Of a DNA stretch of 64,000 nt, positions 8,241-18,608 are shown one piece after another; positions within the stretch are counted from its first letter, which is position 1, and each line of letters begins with the position of its first letter. This stretch comes from Pseudomonas sp. DG56-2 (GTDB lineage Bacteria > Pseudomonadota > Gammaproteobacteria > Pseudomonadales > Pseudomonadaceae). Position numbers and translations under genes: made by a program. The DNA lies in NCBI RefSeq assembly GCF_004803755.1, contig NZ_CP032311.1, forward strand, positions 2,248,501 to 2,312,500, written 5' to 3'. The notes under the pieces are model-generated. The model saw only the letters and a list, made by a program, of their open reading frames with translations. It had not been told where the DNA came from and did no database searches.

Positions 8241-10982
8241 TCACTTCTCTTGCTTCTTCAGGCCGGCAACGCTGATCAAGGTCAGCACCGGGATGGTGAG
8301 CAGAAGGGGGACGAAGTAAAGATACAAGTCGGACATATCCAGCGATTTGGAAAATATCCCACGACTGATAGTGAGGAAGTGAGTAGTCGGGTACAGGTGA
8401 CCGATCAGCGCGCTACTGCCCTCCATTGCCGAGACCGGATGGATCAGTCCAGAGAACTGTGTGGCTGGCACAAGAGTCGCGATAGCCGTGCCAAAAATCG
8501 CTGCAATCTGACTGTTGAGAATGGAGGAAATCAGCAGGCCCAGGCCAGTGGCGCAGGTAATGTAGAGCAGAGCACCAAGTGTCAGCGCAAACACGCTGCC
8601 TTTGACCGGGACATCGAAAACCAGAACCGAGAGCGCCACCAAGGTGAAAAAGTTGGCCATGCCTAGGGCGATATAGGGCAGCTGTTTGCCGAGCAAAAAC
8701 TCCAGGCGAGTGACTGGGGTAACGTAAAAATTCGTGATAGAGCCGAGTTCCTTTTCCCGCACCACCCCTAGGGCGGTCAACATTGCCGGGATCATCATTA
8801 ACAGGATCGGTATAACTGCCGGCACCATTGCTGGCAGGCTTCTTACATCAGGGTTGTAACGGTAGCGCAACTCAATGTTGGACACTTGGTCCACTGTGGC
8901 AATCACGGACTGCTGGGCAAACTCTTGTAAGTAGCTCTGGTGGATTCCCTGGATATAACCCTTGATTGTGTCGGCTCGAGATGGCATGGCACCGTCTACC
9001 CAGAAGCCGATTTGCGGAGCAGCCTCACGCTTAAGGTCGCGCCCGAAACCGGGCGGGATTTCCACTGCCAGGCTGATTTCACCGGTGCGCATGCGCTGGT
9101 CGAGTTCTTGGTAGTTGCGCAACGGTGCTTTTTCCACGAAATATCGAGAGCCGGAGATGTGCTCTGCGTAGGCGGCGCTAGTGGTGGTCTGGTCACGGTC
9201 AAGCACAGCGAAGCTGAGATCTTCGACATCCATGTTGATGCCATAGCCCATGATAAACATCAGCAGTACCGAGCCTACCAACGCCATGGTGGCGCGGATC
9301 GGATCGCGTCGCAGCTCCATAGCTTCGCGCTGGGCATAACTGTACATGCGCCTCAAACTGAAGCTCGACTCGCGGATTTTTGAAGTAGCCACCGGGTCAG
9401 GGATTGCAATTGCTGTTGAATCGGTATCGGTCGCATTGTCGTCTACGACGTCACGCAGGTAAGCGATGAAGGTCTGCTCCAATGTGGGCAAGCCGCGCTT
9501 CTCCATCAGTGCGCGAGGCGTGTCGCTATCGAGCACACGACCAGCGTGCATCATTGACATGCGGTCGCAGCGCAGGGCCTCGTTCATGAAGTGAGTGGAG
9601 ATGAAAATAGTTACGCCATCCTTTCGGGATAACTTGACCAGCAATTCCCAGAAGTTATCCCGTGCAATCGGGTCGACTCCCGAGGTGGGTTCGTCAAGGA
9701 TCAGTATTTCCGGCGAGTGAATCACCGCTACTGCCAGTGATAGGCGCTGGCGCACGCCCAAAGGCAGGTCCGTAGGCAATTGCTCGGCGACAACCCGCAG
9801 GCCAAATTGCTCGAGCATCTCTTCGATGCGGCTAGTGCGTTGTTTGGTCGGAATATGAAACAGGCGGGCGTGTAGATCGAGGTTCTGTCGTACGGTCAGT
9901 TCGCTGTAAAGTGAAAATGCCTGGGACATGTACCCAACCCGTCGACGGGTATCGATGTTGCGAGGATCGACTTCCTCGCCGAACAGTGCACAGGTGCCCT
10001 CGCTGGCTGGCTGCAGTCCGGTTAGCATTTTCATTGTGGTGGATTTGCCACACCCGTTGGAGCCGAGAAATCCGAAAATTTCTCCGCGTTCGATGCGAAA
10101 GTCCACGTGGTCGACTGCGACAAAATCGCCGAAACGGCAGGTCAGCCCATGGGCTTCGATGGCTATCGCGGCATCACCGGTCACGGGGGGGCGGGGCGGA
10201 ATGACCAAGGCGTGGTGGCCACGTCGTTTATCCTCTGGCAGCAGCGCAATGAAGGCTTCCTCAAGGCTTGCGCTATTGGTGCGGCGCAGCAGGTCCTGCG
10301 GCGTACCAGTATCCAGCATCTTGCCATCGTCCATGGCTACCAACCAGTCGAAGCGCTGAGCTTCGTCCATGTAGGCGGTGGCGACGATCACGCTCATGCC
10401 TGGGCGGCGTTGTCGAATACGTTCAATCAGATCCCAGAACTGGCTGCGGGCCAGTGGGTCTACGCCAGTAGTGGGCTCGTCGAGGATCAACAGATCTGGG
10501 TCGTGGATCAGCGCACAGCACAACCCGAGTTTCTGTTTCATTCCTCCAGAAAGCTTGCCCGCCGGCCGGTTTACGAACGGTCCTAGACCGGTGCTTCGGG
10601 TTAGGTCGATGATTCGCGCTTTTCGTTCATTGGCGTCCTGCCGGAACAGGCGACCGAAGAAATCAAGGTTCTCGAACACGGTCAGGGTGGGGTACAGGTT
10701 TTTGCCCAGTCCCTGCGGCATGTAGGCAATTCGCGGGCATACAGCACGGCGGTGGCTGGCATCGGCAATGTTGCCCCCGAGTACCTCAATGGTGCCTTCC
10801 TGCATTCGACGAGCGCCGGCGATGAGTGCCAGCAGGCTGGACTTGCCGACACCGTCTGGGCCGATCAGTCCGACCATTTGCCTGGCGGGGATGTCGAGGG
10901 TGATGTCATTCAGCGCGCAAGTAGCTGCGTAACGCAGGCCGACGCCCTCCAGTTGTACTACTGCGGGTATGTTCGTCGTCAT
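8241..10982 (-). CDS. rbbA: RbbA-like fused double ABC ATPase and permease
   Basis: A 913-residue fusion. The first ATPase has Walker [10 protein letters not shown] near residue 41, signature LSGGMKQK and Walker [13 protein letters not shown]. The second has Walker [10 protein letters not shown] near 308, a divergent signature (LPLGVRQRL) and Walker [13 protein letters not shown]. From about residue 560 an ABC-2 permease follows with a [21 protein letters not shown] segment. E. coli RbbA (YhiH) was described as a ribosome-associated ATPase, but the domain plan and HlyD/YhhJ partners fit an exporter. It overlaps the HlyD gene by four bases. The substrate is unknown. Confidence 0.85.
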   Translation of the reverse strand: MTTNIPAVVQLEGVGLRYAATCALNDITLDIPARQMVGLIGPDGVGKSSLLALIAGARRMQEGTIEVLGGNIADASHRRAVCPRIAYMPQGLGKNLYPTLTVFENLDFFGRLFRQDANERKARIIDLTRSTGLGPFVNRPAGKLSGGMKQKLGLCCALIHDPDLLILDEPTTGVDPLARSQFWDLIERIRQRRPGMSVIVATAYMDEAQRFDWLVAMDDGKMLDTGTPQDLLRRTNSASLEEAFIALLPEDKRRGHHALVIPPRPPVTGDAAIAIEAHGLTCRFGDFVAVDHVDFRIERGEIFGFLGSNGCGKSTTMKMLTGLQPASEGTCALFGEEVDPRNIDTRRRVGYMSQAFSLYSELTVRQNLDLHARLFHIPTKQRTSRIEEMLEQFGLRVVAEQLPTDLPLGVRQRLSLAVAVIHSPEILILDEPTSGVDPIARDNFWELLVKLSRKDGVTIFISTHFMNEALRCDRMSMMHAGRVLDSDTPRALMEKRGLPTLEQTFIAYLRDVVDDNATDTDSTAIAIPDPVATSKIRESSFSLRRMYSYAQREAMELRRDPIRATMALVGSVLLMFIMGYGINMDVEDLSFAVLDRDQTTTSAAYAEHISGSRYFVEKAPLRNYQELDQRMRTGEISLAVEIPPGFGRDLKREAAPQIGFWVDGAMPSRADTIKGYIQGIHQSYLQEFAQQSVIATVDQVSNIELRYRYNPDVRSLPAMVPAVIPILLMMIPAMLTALGVVREKELGSITNFYVTPVTRLEFLLGKQLPYIALGMANFFTLVALSVLVFDVPVKGSVFALTLGALLYITCATGLGLLISSILNSQIAAIFGTAIATLVPATQFSGLIHPVSAMEGSSALIGHLYPTTHFLTISRGIFSKSLDMSDLYLYFVPLLLTIPVLTLISVAGLKKQEK

Positions 10983-12058
10983 TGCCCGATCCGTACGTTC
11001 AGCTCTTCAGGCCACAGCGCCTCAGGGTCGAGTTTTAGGTAGGCCATGCCTGGAACTCCGGTCTTGACCTGTTCGAGGTTTTCCCTGAGCAACTGTGGAT
11101 CGATGCGCGCCTTGACCCGGAACATCAGCTTTTCACGCTCAATGGCAGTTTCCACAGTTTTGGGCGTGAACTGGGCGACGTTGGCTACGAAGGTAACTTT
11201 GGCAGGGATGACAAATTGTGGCGCGGCATCGAGCACCAGTCGCACCTCTGCGCCCAAAGCGACACGGCCAACCTGCTGTGCAGGAAGGAATATGTTCATA
11301 TAAACGTCGTTGAGATCGACTAGGTTGAGCACCTTCCCGCCTGCCGGCAGGACTTCCCCGGGCTGGCTGATGTGATACTGCACGCGCCCGGTTCGTGGCG
11401 CCTTGAGTTGGCTGTCCTCGATGTCGGCCATTAGGCTTTGGACGCTTGCTTGTTCTGCCTCCAGGGCGGATTGCGCTTCGATGACTTGCGACTGAGCCGC
11501 ATCAATGCTTGCCTGGGCAGACAAAACCTGTGCACGTGCGGCACTGACCGCAGCCAGGGCGCTCTGGTGGCTGGCGAAGTCGTCATCTAGCTGCTGGCGA
11601 GCCATAGCGTTATGTGCCACTAACTTTTCCGTACGCTGATGGCGCTTCTGGGCAGCAACCAACTCTGCCTGACGCTGGCGCACAACTGCTTCGGCTGTAG
11701 ACTTCTCACTGACGCGTAGCGCAACCTGGGCATTAGCCGTAAGAATGGCATTCTGCGCTTTGCGGACCCTGGCTTGGGCCTGATTCAAATTGGCTTCCAG
11801 CACCTGAGTGTCCATACGCGCTAGCGTCTGCCCAGACTTGACGAAATCGCCTTCGTCGACCAGAAGATCAAGGAGTCGACCCGGCAACTTGCTGGAGATG
11901 TCCACCTCGGTGGCTTCGATTCGGCCGTTGGAGCTTGCGAACCCATCACCGAGGCCATTTGGACGCAACTCCAGCCATGTGACTGCAGCCACGCCGGCCA
12001 AAATCATGGCTACTCCAAAAACATTCGCCAATTTCTTTCGTTTTTCTTTCACGGACAT
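10979..12058 (-). CDS. HlyD family periplasmic adaptor (YhiI-like)
   Basis: A membrane-fusion protein of about 359 residues with one N-terminal transmembrane anchor (residues 11-30), a biotinyl-lipoyl half ([19 protein letters not shown]), a long alanine/glutamine-rich coiled-coil hairpin (about 80-205), the second lipoyl half ([13 protein letters not shown]) and a beta-barrel. It would link the RbbA/YhhJ inner-membrane exporter to the periplasm or an outer-membrane channel. ATG 12058 is chosen; a GTG lies three codons upstream. A hairpin with a GCGA loop (12102-12117) lies in the leader. It is the first gene of the minus-strand block, divergent from the AraC regulator. Confidence 0.85.
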   Translation of the reverse strand: MSVKEKRKKLANVFGVAMILAGVAAVTWLELRPNGLGDGFASSNGRIEATEVDISSKLPGRLLDLLVDEGDFVKSGQTLARMDTQVLEANLNQAQARVRKAQNAILTANAQVALRVSEKSTAEAVVRQRQAELVAAQKRHQRTEKLVAHNAMARQQLDDDFASHQSALAAVSAARAQVLSAQASIDAAQSQVIEAQSALEAEQASVQSLMADIEDSQLKAPRTGRVQYHISQPGEVLPAGGKVLNLVDLNDVYMNIFLPAQQVGRVALGAEVRLVLDAAPQFVIPAKVTFVANVAQFTPKTVETAIEREKLMFRVKARIDPQLLRENLEQVKTGVPGMAYLKLDPEALWPEELNVRIGQ

Positions 12059-12469
12059 ACTGATCACTTTCTCTAAGGGGCATCTGGTTTCGCCTGAACA
12101 TGCGGCTGCGAAGCCGCGCGGCTACCCCTTGAGACAAGCCCGCAGCTAAGCTACTGATGAGATTTAGTCTGGTTCAAGCCATTGGCGTGGCGATCGGGTT
12201 GTAGCGGGGCATAGCGTGCTGGGCGTACCGTCCTTGTGGCTTCCCGGGGCAGCGTTGAGCAGTGCGAACCTGCTGTGTTTTCCCTATTCAATAGTTGTTC
12301 AATTGTCGGCCACCCTACTTAGCCCCGACAACGTCCTGCGGTGCGTTGAAACTGTCCGCAGGTACCTCCCAGGTGGTCCCAGTTCATTTTCAGGCAATGG
12401 ATATGTGCACTTAGGGAATAAGTCGGGAACATGCTAGTTTTCCTGCTGATGCCGTTCAAAGGAGTTGGG
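12059..12469. promoter_or_regulatory. Divergent intergenic region between exporter operon and AraC regulator
   Basis: A stretch of 411 bases with no credible gene. It must hold the promoters of both divergent units. A stem of GCGGCT/AGCCGC around a GCGA loop (12102-12117) lies in the exporter leader. I could not identify a confident sigma-70 or sigma-54 promoter. The position next to the AraC gene makes it the likely binding region for that regulator. Confidence 0.4.
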
Positions 12470-13492
12470 ATGTTCAGGGTTAGCAGCGGCTTCGTCGCTC
12501 AATTGATCAATACGCTGGAAGCGGAAGGTATCGACTCTGCACGTTTGTGTCGGGACGCGAATATCGATTCTGCTGTGCTGAGGCAGCCGGATAGTTTTGT
12601 GCGTCGGGCTGATGTCTATCGTTTAATGGCATTGGCGCAAGCTGAGTCGCAAGATTCGGATCTCGGCTTGCGAGCCTATCGGCATTTTTTGCCGGGAGGC
12701 TTTCAACTGGTGGGGTACACAATGATGTCGAGTCCGAATTTGAAAGGCGCATTAAATTCCCTGACGCGTTATCAATCCTTGCTCGGCAGCGGCGTACAGG
12801 TCGGGGTATCGCAGGAAGAGGAGGGAGAACGTCTCTGGGCGGTCGATGATATGGATTTGGTCCCCAAACCGAGGTCGTTCGAGGACGCTGGTTTGGCGGC
12901 AATGCTCGGCTATTGTCATTGGTTGACAGGAGGAAGCCTGCCGTGCCTGCGGGAGGTCGAGTTCACTTACCCTGAGCCCGCAGACACCTCAGAGCACCAA
13001 CGCCTGTTCGGCTGCAAATTACGTTTCGGTAGCTCGCGACACAGTATTTTGTTCGACCAAGGTGCACTAATGCATCCGATGAGTACTGCCAACGAGGCGT
13101 TGGCCTTACTGCATGATCGACTCGCTGAACAGCGCATGGAGCAGTTGCGCAAGGCTACCTACACGGAGCGCACTCGGCTGTGGCTCATAGAGCACTTGAA
13201 CCAAGGCGGGTATGACATGAGTGCTGTGGCAAGCGGGCTCAAGCTCAACCCTCGAACGCTACAGCGAGGGCTTGCCCGCGAAGCGACAAACTTTCGCGAT
13301 GTGCTGGATAGAGCTCGGCGACAATTGGCCGAGTATTACTTGCGCAGCTCGACTTACAATCTTTCGCAGATAAGTGATCTGTTGGGCTTCAAGGAGGCGA
13401 GCAGCTTTCATAAGGCGTGCCTGCGTTGGTTTGACGCGCCGCCTGGGCGTTATCGAGTGCAACTGTGCAGTGAGCGCAACGCACTGACCTGA
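12470..13492 (+). CDS. AraC family transcriptional regulator (arabinose-binding-type N-terminus)
   Basis: About 340 residues. The N-terminal 190 residues resemble the Arabinose_bd (PF12625) sensor of OruR/ArgR-type regulators, with LPGGFQLVGYTMMSSPNL near 80-97. The C-terminal 100 residues are an AraC DNA-binding domain with two helix-turn-helices (SAVASGLKLNPRTLQRGL and ISDLLGFKEASSFHKACLRW). The frame is open from 12431, but ATG 12470 has AAAGGAG seven bases upstream. It is divergent from the hlyD-rbbA-yhhJ block and probably controls it; the inducer is unknown. Confidence 0.85.
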   Translation: MFRVSSGFVAQLINTLEAEGIDSARLCRDANIDSAVLRQPDSFVRRADVYRLMALAQAESQDSDLGLRAYRHFLPGGFQLVGYTMMSSPNLKGALNSLTRYQSLLGSGVQVGVSQEEEGERLWAVDDMDLVPKPRSFEDAGLAAMLGYCHWLTGGSLPCLREVEFTYPEPADTSEHQRLFGCKLRFGSSRHSILFDQGALMHPMSTANEALALLHDRLAEQRMEQLRKATYTERTRLWLIEHLNQGGYDMSAVASGLKLNPRTLQRGLAREATNFRDVLDRARRQLAEYYLRSSTYNLSQISDLLGFKEASSFHKACLRWFDAPPGRYRVQLCSERNALT

Positions 13493-13681
13493 TCTCCAGA
13501 GTCTGGGGCTTTGGTTAACTACTGAAGGAGAGCAGCGTTTGACTTTGCGCCAAGCATTCAAGATCTTTCCTGGGCATCTTGCTGTCGGGGCAATGGCTAA
13601 CGCTGGTTCCAGGGCAAAGTGGAGGCCAGAGGGTGACCCGAATCCGCCTGGTCGGACCTCGAACAGCCTCGGTTGCGCAGC

Positions 13682-16333
13682 ATGAACGATCATCATCAAG
13701 ACGTGTCATCTCCCAATACCTGGATGTGGGTGGGCAAACTTGCGCCGCCACAAGTGCAGTTGGAAGCGGTGCCTCGTGATGAACTGCTGGAGAAGTTGCA
13801 GCGTAATCAACACAAACCATTGACGCTTGTCGTTTCTGCCCCAGGCTTCGGTAAGACGACACTGTTGGCGCAATGGCGTACGCGCCTGTTGCAACAGCAA
13901 GCGGACTCGCCGATTGCCTGGTTGTCGCTTGATGAGGCCGATGCCCAAGCAAACCGTTTTCTTGCCTACCTGATTTGGGCCCTGGATGCGGCAGGGCTGG
14001 ATGTGGGCGGCCTGGCGACGCTGGCACAATCGCAGTCGCTGGATGTGCGTCCCCAGCGTACGGTGGCTGCCATACTCCAAGTGCTTGCGTGTGACGGGCG
14101 CCGCGTAACCTTGATGATGGACGACTATCATCGGGCGGCCAATAGCTGCGTCGATGAAGTCGTATTGACCTTGCTCGAGCGAGGTAGCCAATGGCTGAAT
14201 ATGATCGTTGCCAGCCGCACGCGTCCGTCCTGGCCGCTGGCGCGCCTTAAGTCACAAGGGTTGGTTCATGAGCTCGGCGCCAGCGACCTGACATTGTCAC
14301 TCACTGAAGTTGCGCAAATTTTCGGGGTCGAGCTGGGCGAGCCGGCATTGACCAGCTTGCACGAGAAGACTGAAGGCTGGGCGGTTGCAGTTCAATTGGC
14401 CCACCACTGGCTGTCCGGTGCCAATGGTTCTCTGTTCGGCTTGCAGTCGTTTTCGGGTCGTGTCGTCGACGTGGCGGAGTATTTGACTGAGCAAATTTTC
14501 GAGGACCTGCCCGAGGAGTGCCGCGGCTTTTTGTTGGAAACGTCGCTGCTGGAGCGCTTCAACGCTGAACTGGCCGATGTAGTGCGAGGGCGCGAGGACA
14601 GCGCCGAATTGCTGGCACAGCTGTCGGCATTCGAAGCCTTATTGGTGCCGCTGGATTCCAGCCGCAGTTGGTTTCGCTACCACTTGTTGTTGGCCGACTT
14701 CCTGCGCCCACGTCTGGATGCAATACGGGCACAGCGCATTCATCGGGCGGCGGCGCAATGGTTGGCAGTGCAGGCCGACTGGGTGCTGGCTGTCGCTCAT
14801 GCATTGCGTGCCAAGGATACTGCACTGGCGGTCAGCTTGGTGGTCAAGGCTGGCGGATGGGAGCTGGTGTTGCGCAAGGGGATCAGTTACGCGCAAAGCC
14901 TGGTGCAACAATTTGACGAGCAAGCCCGCAGTAGCGAGCCTGACCTGTTGTTGATGCAGGCGTATCTGCACGCCAAGTTGGGCAATCGGGCGCTTTCGAC
15001 AGAGTTGCTGCGCCTGGCCCAGGTTGCCGTGCGGGGCGATGAGCGTCTTGAGCGAGATTTTGCTGTTATCCAGGCCTTGGCCAATGCCTACTTCGATCGG
15101 TTCGCGGGTGAACAAGATTGGATGGACAGCGAGGGGTGGTCTGGTAGTGCATTGGCCCTGGCGACATTGCAATGCGTCGGGGCGATGAGTGCTCTGCAAC
15201 GAGGCAATCTGGCCCAAGCCATTCGCGTGGCTCGGGCTGCACGTCTGCATATGCGCATGGTGGCAAGTCCGTTGGGCGAAAACTACTGCCTCATCCATGA
15301 GGCACAAGCCTTGGCGCTGAGCGGAGAGGTCAGCGCCTCTGCACAACTGATCGATGAAGCCTTGAGCATGGCGCAGGAAAACTTTGGCAATGAAAGTTCG
15401 CTGAAAGCGGTCGTCGGCTGTTTCAAGGCCCAGCACTTGTACTGGCAAGGGGCGTGGGCTGAGGTGAAACCATGGATAGGCGAAGGCTGGGACTCGCTCG
15501 AACACACAGATGGCTGGCTGGATGTGTTTGCCGCCACCGCTGAAGTGTCCTGGCGCACAACACTGCGTGCTCGGGGTCTACAACCGGCGCTGGTTGAGCT
15601 GGAAAAGTTATCGCGAATTGCAAATGAAAGACAGCTCGAGCGTCTGGGACGACTGGTTCAGGTATGGCGAATTGACGTATTGGCGCAGTCGGGGCTCATT
15701 TCGCAGGCTCGTCAAGAAGTGCAGCTGTATGGCCTCGAGAGTGTTCCTGCCGACGGGCTGGATTGGCGCAATCGCGAGGCGCAGTCCTTGGCTCTGGCAA
15801 GGTTGCAGTTGGCTAGCGGCGCCTCGGCTACAGCGCTCGCGTGCCTGGAACGGGACATCGATATCGTGCAGCAACAAGGCCTGCTCTTGCCCGTATGGAG
15901 GTTGCGTCTTCTGGCACTGCTGGCCCGCCACAAGGCCCGTGGCGAATCGCGGGCTGAGGATATCAACGACACACTCTTGCCCATTGTTCGCCAAGGCCTG
16001 ATGGGTCTTATTTTGGAAGCCGGGCCAGCGATTCTTCCTCTGCTCGAAGCGTTGCCAGACGCGTTTCCCGGCATGTCCACGGTGATCACGCGCTTGCGTG
16101 GCTGGCGTGCGCATCCGGTGCGACCCCGCGCGCACCTGAGTGCCAAGGAAACACAACTATTGGTGTTGTTGGCCGAAGGTCAATCGAACAAGGCCATCGC
16201 ACAGGCGTTGGACGTTTCGGAAAATACCGTGAAGTTCCACCTGAAGCAGATATTCCGCAAACTTGAAGTCGAGAATCGCTCGGCGGCAGTCAGTGCCGCC
16301 TTGCGCCAAGGTCTGCTCGACCCTCGCAACTGA
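13682..16333 (+). CDS. LuxR-type regulator of the MalT/LAL class
   Basis: About 883 residues. The N-terminal STAND ATPase has Walker A APGFGKTTLL near residue 55 and Walker B VTLMMDDYH near 140. The middle 450 residues are TPR-like and degenerate. The C-terminal NarL/LuxR helix-turn-helix (LSAKETQLLVLLAEGQSNKA, then VSENTVKFHLKQIF) ends the protein. Such regulators are ligand- and ATP-dependent activators. It lies directly upstream and codirectional with the hydantoinase cluster, with CTACCCA-type repeats in the gap, so it is the likely activator of that cluster. ATG 13682 is used; a TTG lies three codons upstream and neither has a clear ribosome-binding site. Confidence 0.85.
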   Translation: MNDHHQDVSSPNTWMWVGKLAPPQVQLEAVPRDELLEKLQRNQHKPLTLVVSAPGFGKTTLLAQWRTRLLQQQADSPIAWLSLDEADAQANRFLAYLIWALDAAGLDVGGLATLAQSQSLDVRPQRTVAAILQVLACDGRRVTLMMDDYHRAANSCVDEVVLTLLERGSQWLNMIVASRTRPSWPLARLKSQGLVHELGASDLTLSLTEVAQIFGVELGEPALTSLHEKTEGWAVAVQLAHHWLSGANGSLFGLQSFSGRVVDVAEYLTEQIFEDLPEECRGFLLETSLLERFNAELADVVRGREDSAELLAQLSAFEALLVPLDSSRSWFRYHLLLADFLRPRLDAIRAQRIHRAAAQWLAVQADWVLAVAHALRAKDTALAVSLVVKAGGWELVLRKGISYAQSLVQQFDEQARSSEPDLLLMQAYLHAKLGNRALSTELLRLAQVAVRGDERLERDFAVIQALANAYFDRFAGEQDWMDSEGWSGSALALATLQCVGAMSALQRGNLAQAIRVARAARLHMRMVASPLGENYCLIHEAQALALSGEVSASAQLIDEALSMAQENFGNESSLKAVVGCFKAQHLYWQGAWAEVKPWIGEGWDSLEHTDGWLDVFAATAEVSWRTTLRARGLQPALVELEKLSRIANERQLERLGRLVQVWRIDVLAQSGLISQARQEVQLYGLESVPADGLDWRNREAQSLALARLQLASGASATALACLERDIDIVQQQGLLLPVWRLRLLALLARHKARGESRAEDINDTLLPIVRQGLMGLILEAGPAILPLLEALPDAFPGMSTVITRLRGWRAHPVRPRAHLSAKETQLLVLLAEGQSNKAIAQALDVSENTVKFHLKQIFRKLEVENRSAAVSAALRQGLLDPRN

Positions 16334-16337
16334 CCCG

Positions 16338-16385
16338 CCTACCCATACGGGTAGGTGGCGTGACTACCCATCCAGGACCTACCCA
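16338..16385. promoter_or_regulatory. CTACCCA repeat array, candidate LuxR/LAL operator
   Basis: Just after the LAL stop codon there is a 7-4-7 palindrome CCTACCC-ATAC-GGGTAGG (16338-16355), then two more direct copies, CTACCCAT at 16364 and CTACCCAC at 16379. The half-site TACCCAT fits the NarL-type heptamer TACYYMT known for the same helix-turn-helix superfamily. It lies about 130-175 bases upstream of hyuA, a normal activator position. No T-run follows, so the palindrome is less likely to be a terminator. Function is inferred. Confidence 0.45.
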
Positions 16386-16512
16386 CCGCCAGCGTTGAAG
16401 GCTGCTCGACGGATTAATAGCATCGATTGCAACAGCGATTCATTGCCTTAGCGGCAAGGGGTCTCAGGCTCCTCCTGTTGCCAATAAAAACAATCATGCT
16501 AGGAGACGTACT

Positions 16513-18597
16513 GTGGGTATGAACGGCAAGACCGTGCGCGTAGCGACCGACGTCGGTGGAACTTTCACCGACCTGGTGTATTTCGAGACCGATCCGCTCA
16601 GTGGCAGGCAGACCATTCGCACGGCAAAGTCAGACACGACGCCGCCCAATTTCGAGCAGGGTATTCTCAACGTTTTGCGCAAGGCGGATGTACGCCTGGA
16701 AGAGATAGACTTCCTGGCCCATGGCACAACCGTGGTAATCAATGCCTTGACTGAGCGTCGTGGTGTTCGGACGGGTTTGATCACCACTGAAGGCTTTCGC
16801 GACATCCTTGAAATCGCTCGGGCCAATCGGCCAGATTTCTTCAATCTCAAATGGGTCAAACCGGCACCGTTTGTACCGCGCCATCTGCGCCGTGAGGTTT
16901 CTGGACGCATCCACTGCAACGGCCAGGAGCGCGAGCCGCTGGACTTGAGTGGTCTTGCGCAGGTGCTCGAAGATTTCCGCCGCGAAGACGTCGAAGCCAT
17001 CGCCATATGCCTGCTGCATTCCTATGCCAATCCCGCCCACGAGCAGGCGGTGCTTGAGGAAGTGCGCCGTCTCTGGCCGGAGATATCGGTTGTCGCGTCT
17101 CATCAGATTACCCGCGAATGGCGAGAGTATGAGCGCACCAGTACGGCGGTGCTCTCGGCATACGTACAGCCAATCGCCGCTCGCTACCTGAGTGACCTTG
17201 AGAATGGGCTGCGTGCCGGAGGTTACAAGGCTCCGCTGTATGTGATGCAATCCAATTGCGGTGTGGACACCATTTCCCATGCCCGCCAGACGCCGATCAC
17301 CATGGTCGAGTCCGGCCCTGCCAGTGGCTTCTGGGCCGCAGCCGAGTTAGGTCGGTTGATCGGTGAGCCTAATCTGCTTGCCTTGGATATCGGTGGCACG
17401 ACGGCTAAATGCTCATTGATCTGCGACGGCCAGGTAACGATCAAGACTGATTACTGGATTGAGCGCGATCGTATCAGCGCTGGTTATCCGATCATGGTTC
17501 CAGTCGTGGATCTGGTGGAAATCGGCAATGGCGGTGGCTCCATCGCTTGGGTCGACGAGTTCGACAAGCTTCATGTCGGCCCGCAGTCAGCAGGCGCTCA
17601 ACCTGGCCCTGCAGCTTACGGCCATGGCGGCACCCATGCGACCACAACCGATGCCAACCTGGTGCTCGGTCGCATCAATAAAGACTATTTCTGTGGCGGT
17701 GAGCTTCAGGCCGACATGCCAGCGGTGGAGCGTGCGCTCGGTGCCCTGGGGGAGTCGCTGGAGTTGTCGAGCGTCGAAGTCGCCCGTGGAATCGTGCGCA
17801 TTGCCAACGACAACATGGTCAATGCGCTGAAACTGGTTTCACTCAACCGCGGCTATGACCCTCGAGAGTTCACCCTGATCGCGTTTGGCGGTGGTGGTGC
17901 AATGCACGCTGTGGCGTTGGGGCAGGAGCTGGGAGTCAAGAAGGTGATCATTCCACGCGGTGCCTCGGTTTTCTCTGCCTGGGGCATGACAATGTCGGAT
18001 CTGCGTCGCGACATGTTCGTCAATCGCTTCTTCGAGTGCAGTCGGGACGGGGCACTGCCTGAGGCGCAGAAGTTCCTCGATGAGTTACTGCTGTCGGCGC
18101 GTGAGCAGTTCGACGAACAGGCGCTTGAACCTGACCAGGTCGAACTCAGCGTCCACTGCAAGTTGCGCTACCAGAATCAGGAGCATTCGGTCGAAGTGCC
18201 CTTGCAAGTGGGCGAACGTGTCGCTGTGCACTGGCAGGATATTGCACAACGCTTCCACGCCTTGTACGAGCAGCAGTACAGCTATCGTCTAGCCGCACCT
18301 CTGGAAATCGTCGGCTTCCATATTGTCGCCGTTGCGCAGATCGGCAAGCTCGACCTGGACGACCTCCCGGTAACCGGTGCAACGCTGCAAGCAGCGCTCA
18401 AGGGCCGGCGTTTAGTGGATTACGCGCTGGAAGGCCGCCACGAGGCAACTGTCTATGACAACGCCAAACTTGAACCTGGCATGACCTTCAATGGTCCGGC
18501 GGTGATCGAGGATAGCGGCACGACGATTGTCGTTCACCCATGCAACAGCGTGCGTGTCGACAACCTCGGCAACATTCACATCACTATCGGCAATTGA
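16513..18597 (+). CDS. hyuA: Hydantoinase/oxoprolinase subunit A (HyuA-like, ATP-dependent)
   Basis: 694 residues. The N-terminal Hydant_A_N domain begins with the ATP-grasping VATDVGGTFTDLVYF motif and the conserved HGTTVVINALTERRG. The central hydantoinase A domain has a second phosphate-binding motif, LALDIGGTTAKCSL (near 294), then GNGGGSIAW and GPQSAGAQPGPAAYG. With HyuB it forms enzymes that hydrolyse cyclic amides or ureides (N-methylhydantoin, 5-oxoproline) with ATP, and related carboxylases share the fold. GTG 16513 has AGGAG in front at 16501-16505; ATG 16519 is an alternative. It is the first enzyme gene after the LAL regulator. Confidence 0.88.
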   Translation: MGMNGKTVRVATDVGGTFTDLVYFETDPLSGRQTIRTAKSDTTPPNFEQGILNVLRKADVRLEEIDFLAHGTTVVINALTERRGVRTGLITTEGFRDILEIARANRPDFFNLKWVKPAPFVPRHLRREVSGRIHCNGQEREPLDLSGLAQVLEDFRREDVEAIAICLLHSYANPAHEQAVLEEVRRLWPEISVVASHQITREWREYERTSTAVLSAYVQPIAARYLSDLENGLRAGGYKAPLYVMQSNCGVDTISHARQTPITMVESGPASGFWAAAELGRLIGEPNLLALDIGGTTAKCSLICDGQVTIKTDYWIERDRISAGYPIMVPVVDLVEIGNGGGSIAWVDEFDKLHVGPQSAGAQPGPAAYGHGGTHATTTDANLVLGRINKDYFCGGELQADMPAVERALGALGESLELSSVEVARGIVRIANDNMVNALKLVSLNRGYDPREFTLIAFGGGGAMHAVALGQELGVKKVIIPRGASVFSAWGMTMSDLRRDMFVNRFFECSRDGALPEAQKFLDELLLSAREQFDEQALEPDQVELSVHCKLRYQNQEHSVEVPLQVGERVAVHWQDIAQRFHALYEQQYSYRLAAPLEIVGFHIVAVAQIGKLDLDDLPVTGATLQAALKGRRLVDYALEGRHEATVYDNAKLEPGMTFNGPAVIEDSGTTIVVHPCNSVRVDNLGNIHITIGN

Positions 18598-18608
18598 GGG
18601 AGCAGGGC

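Noticed and set aside
16338..16355. Palindrome after the LAL gene taken as a simple terminator
   Set aside because: No T-run follows and further direct copies of the half-site lie downstream, so an operator is more likely.
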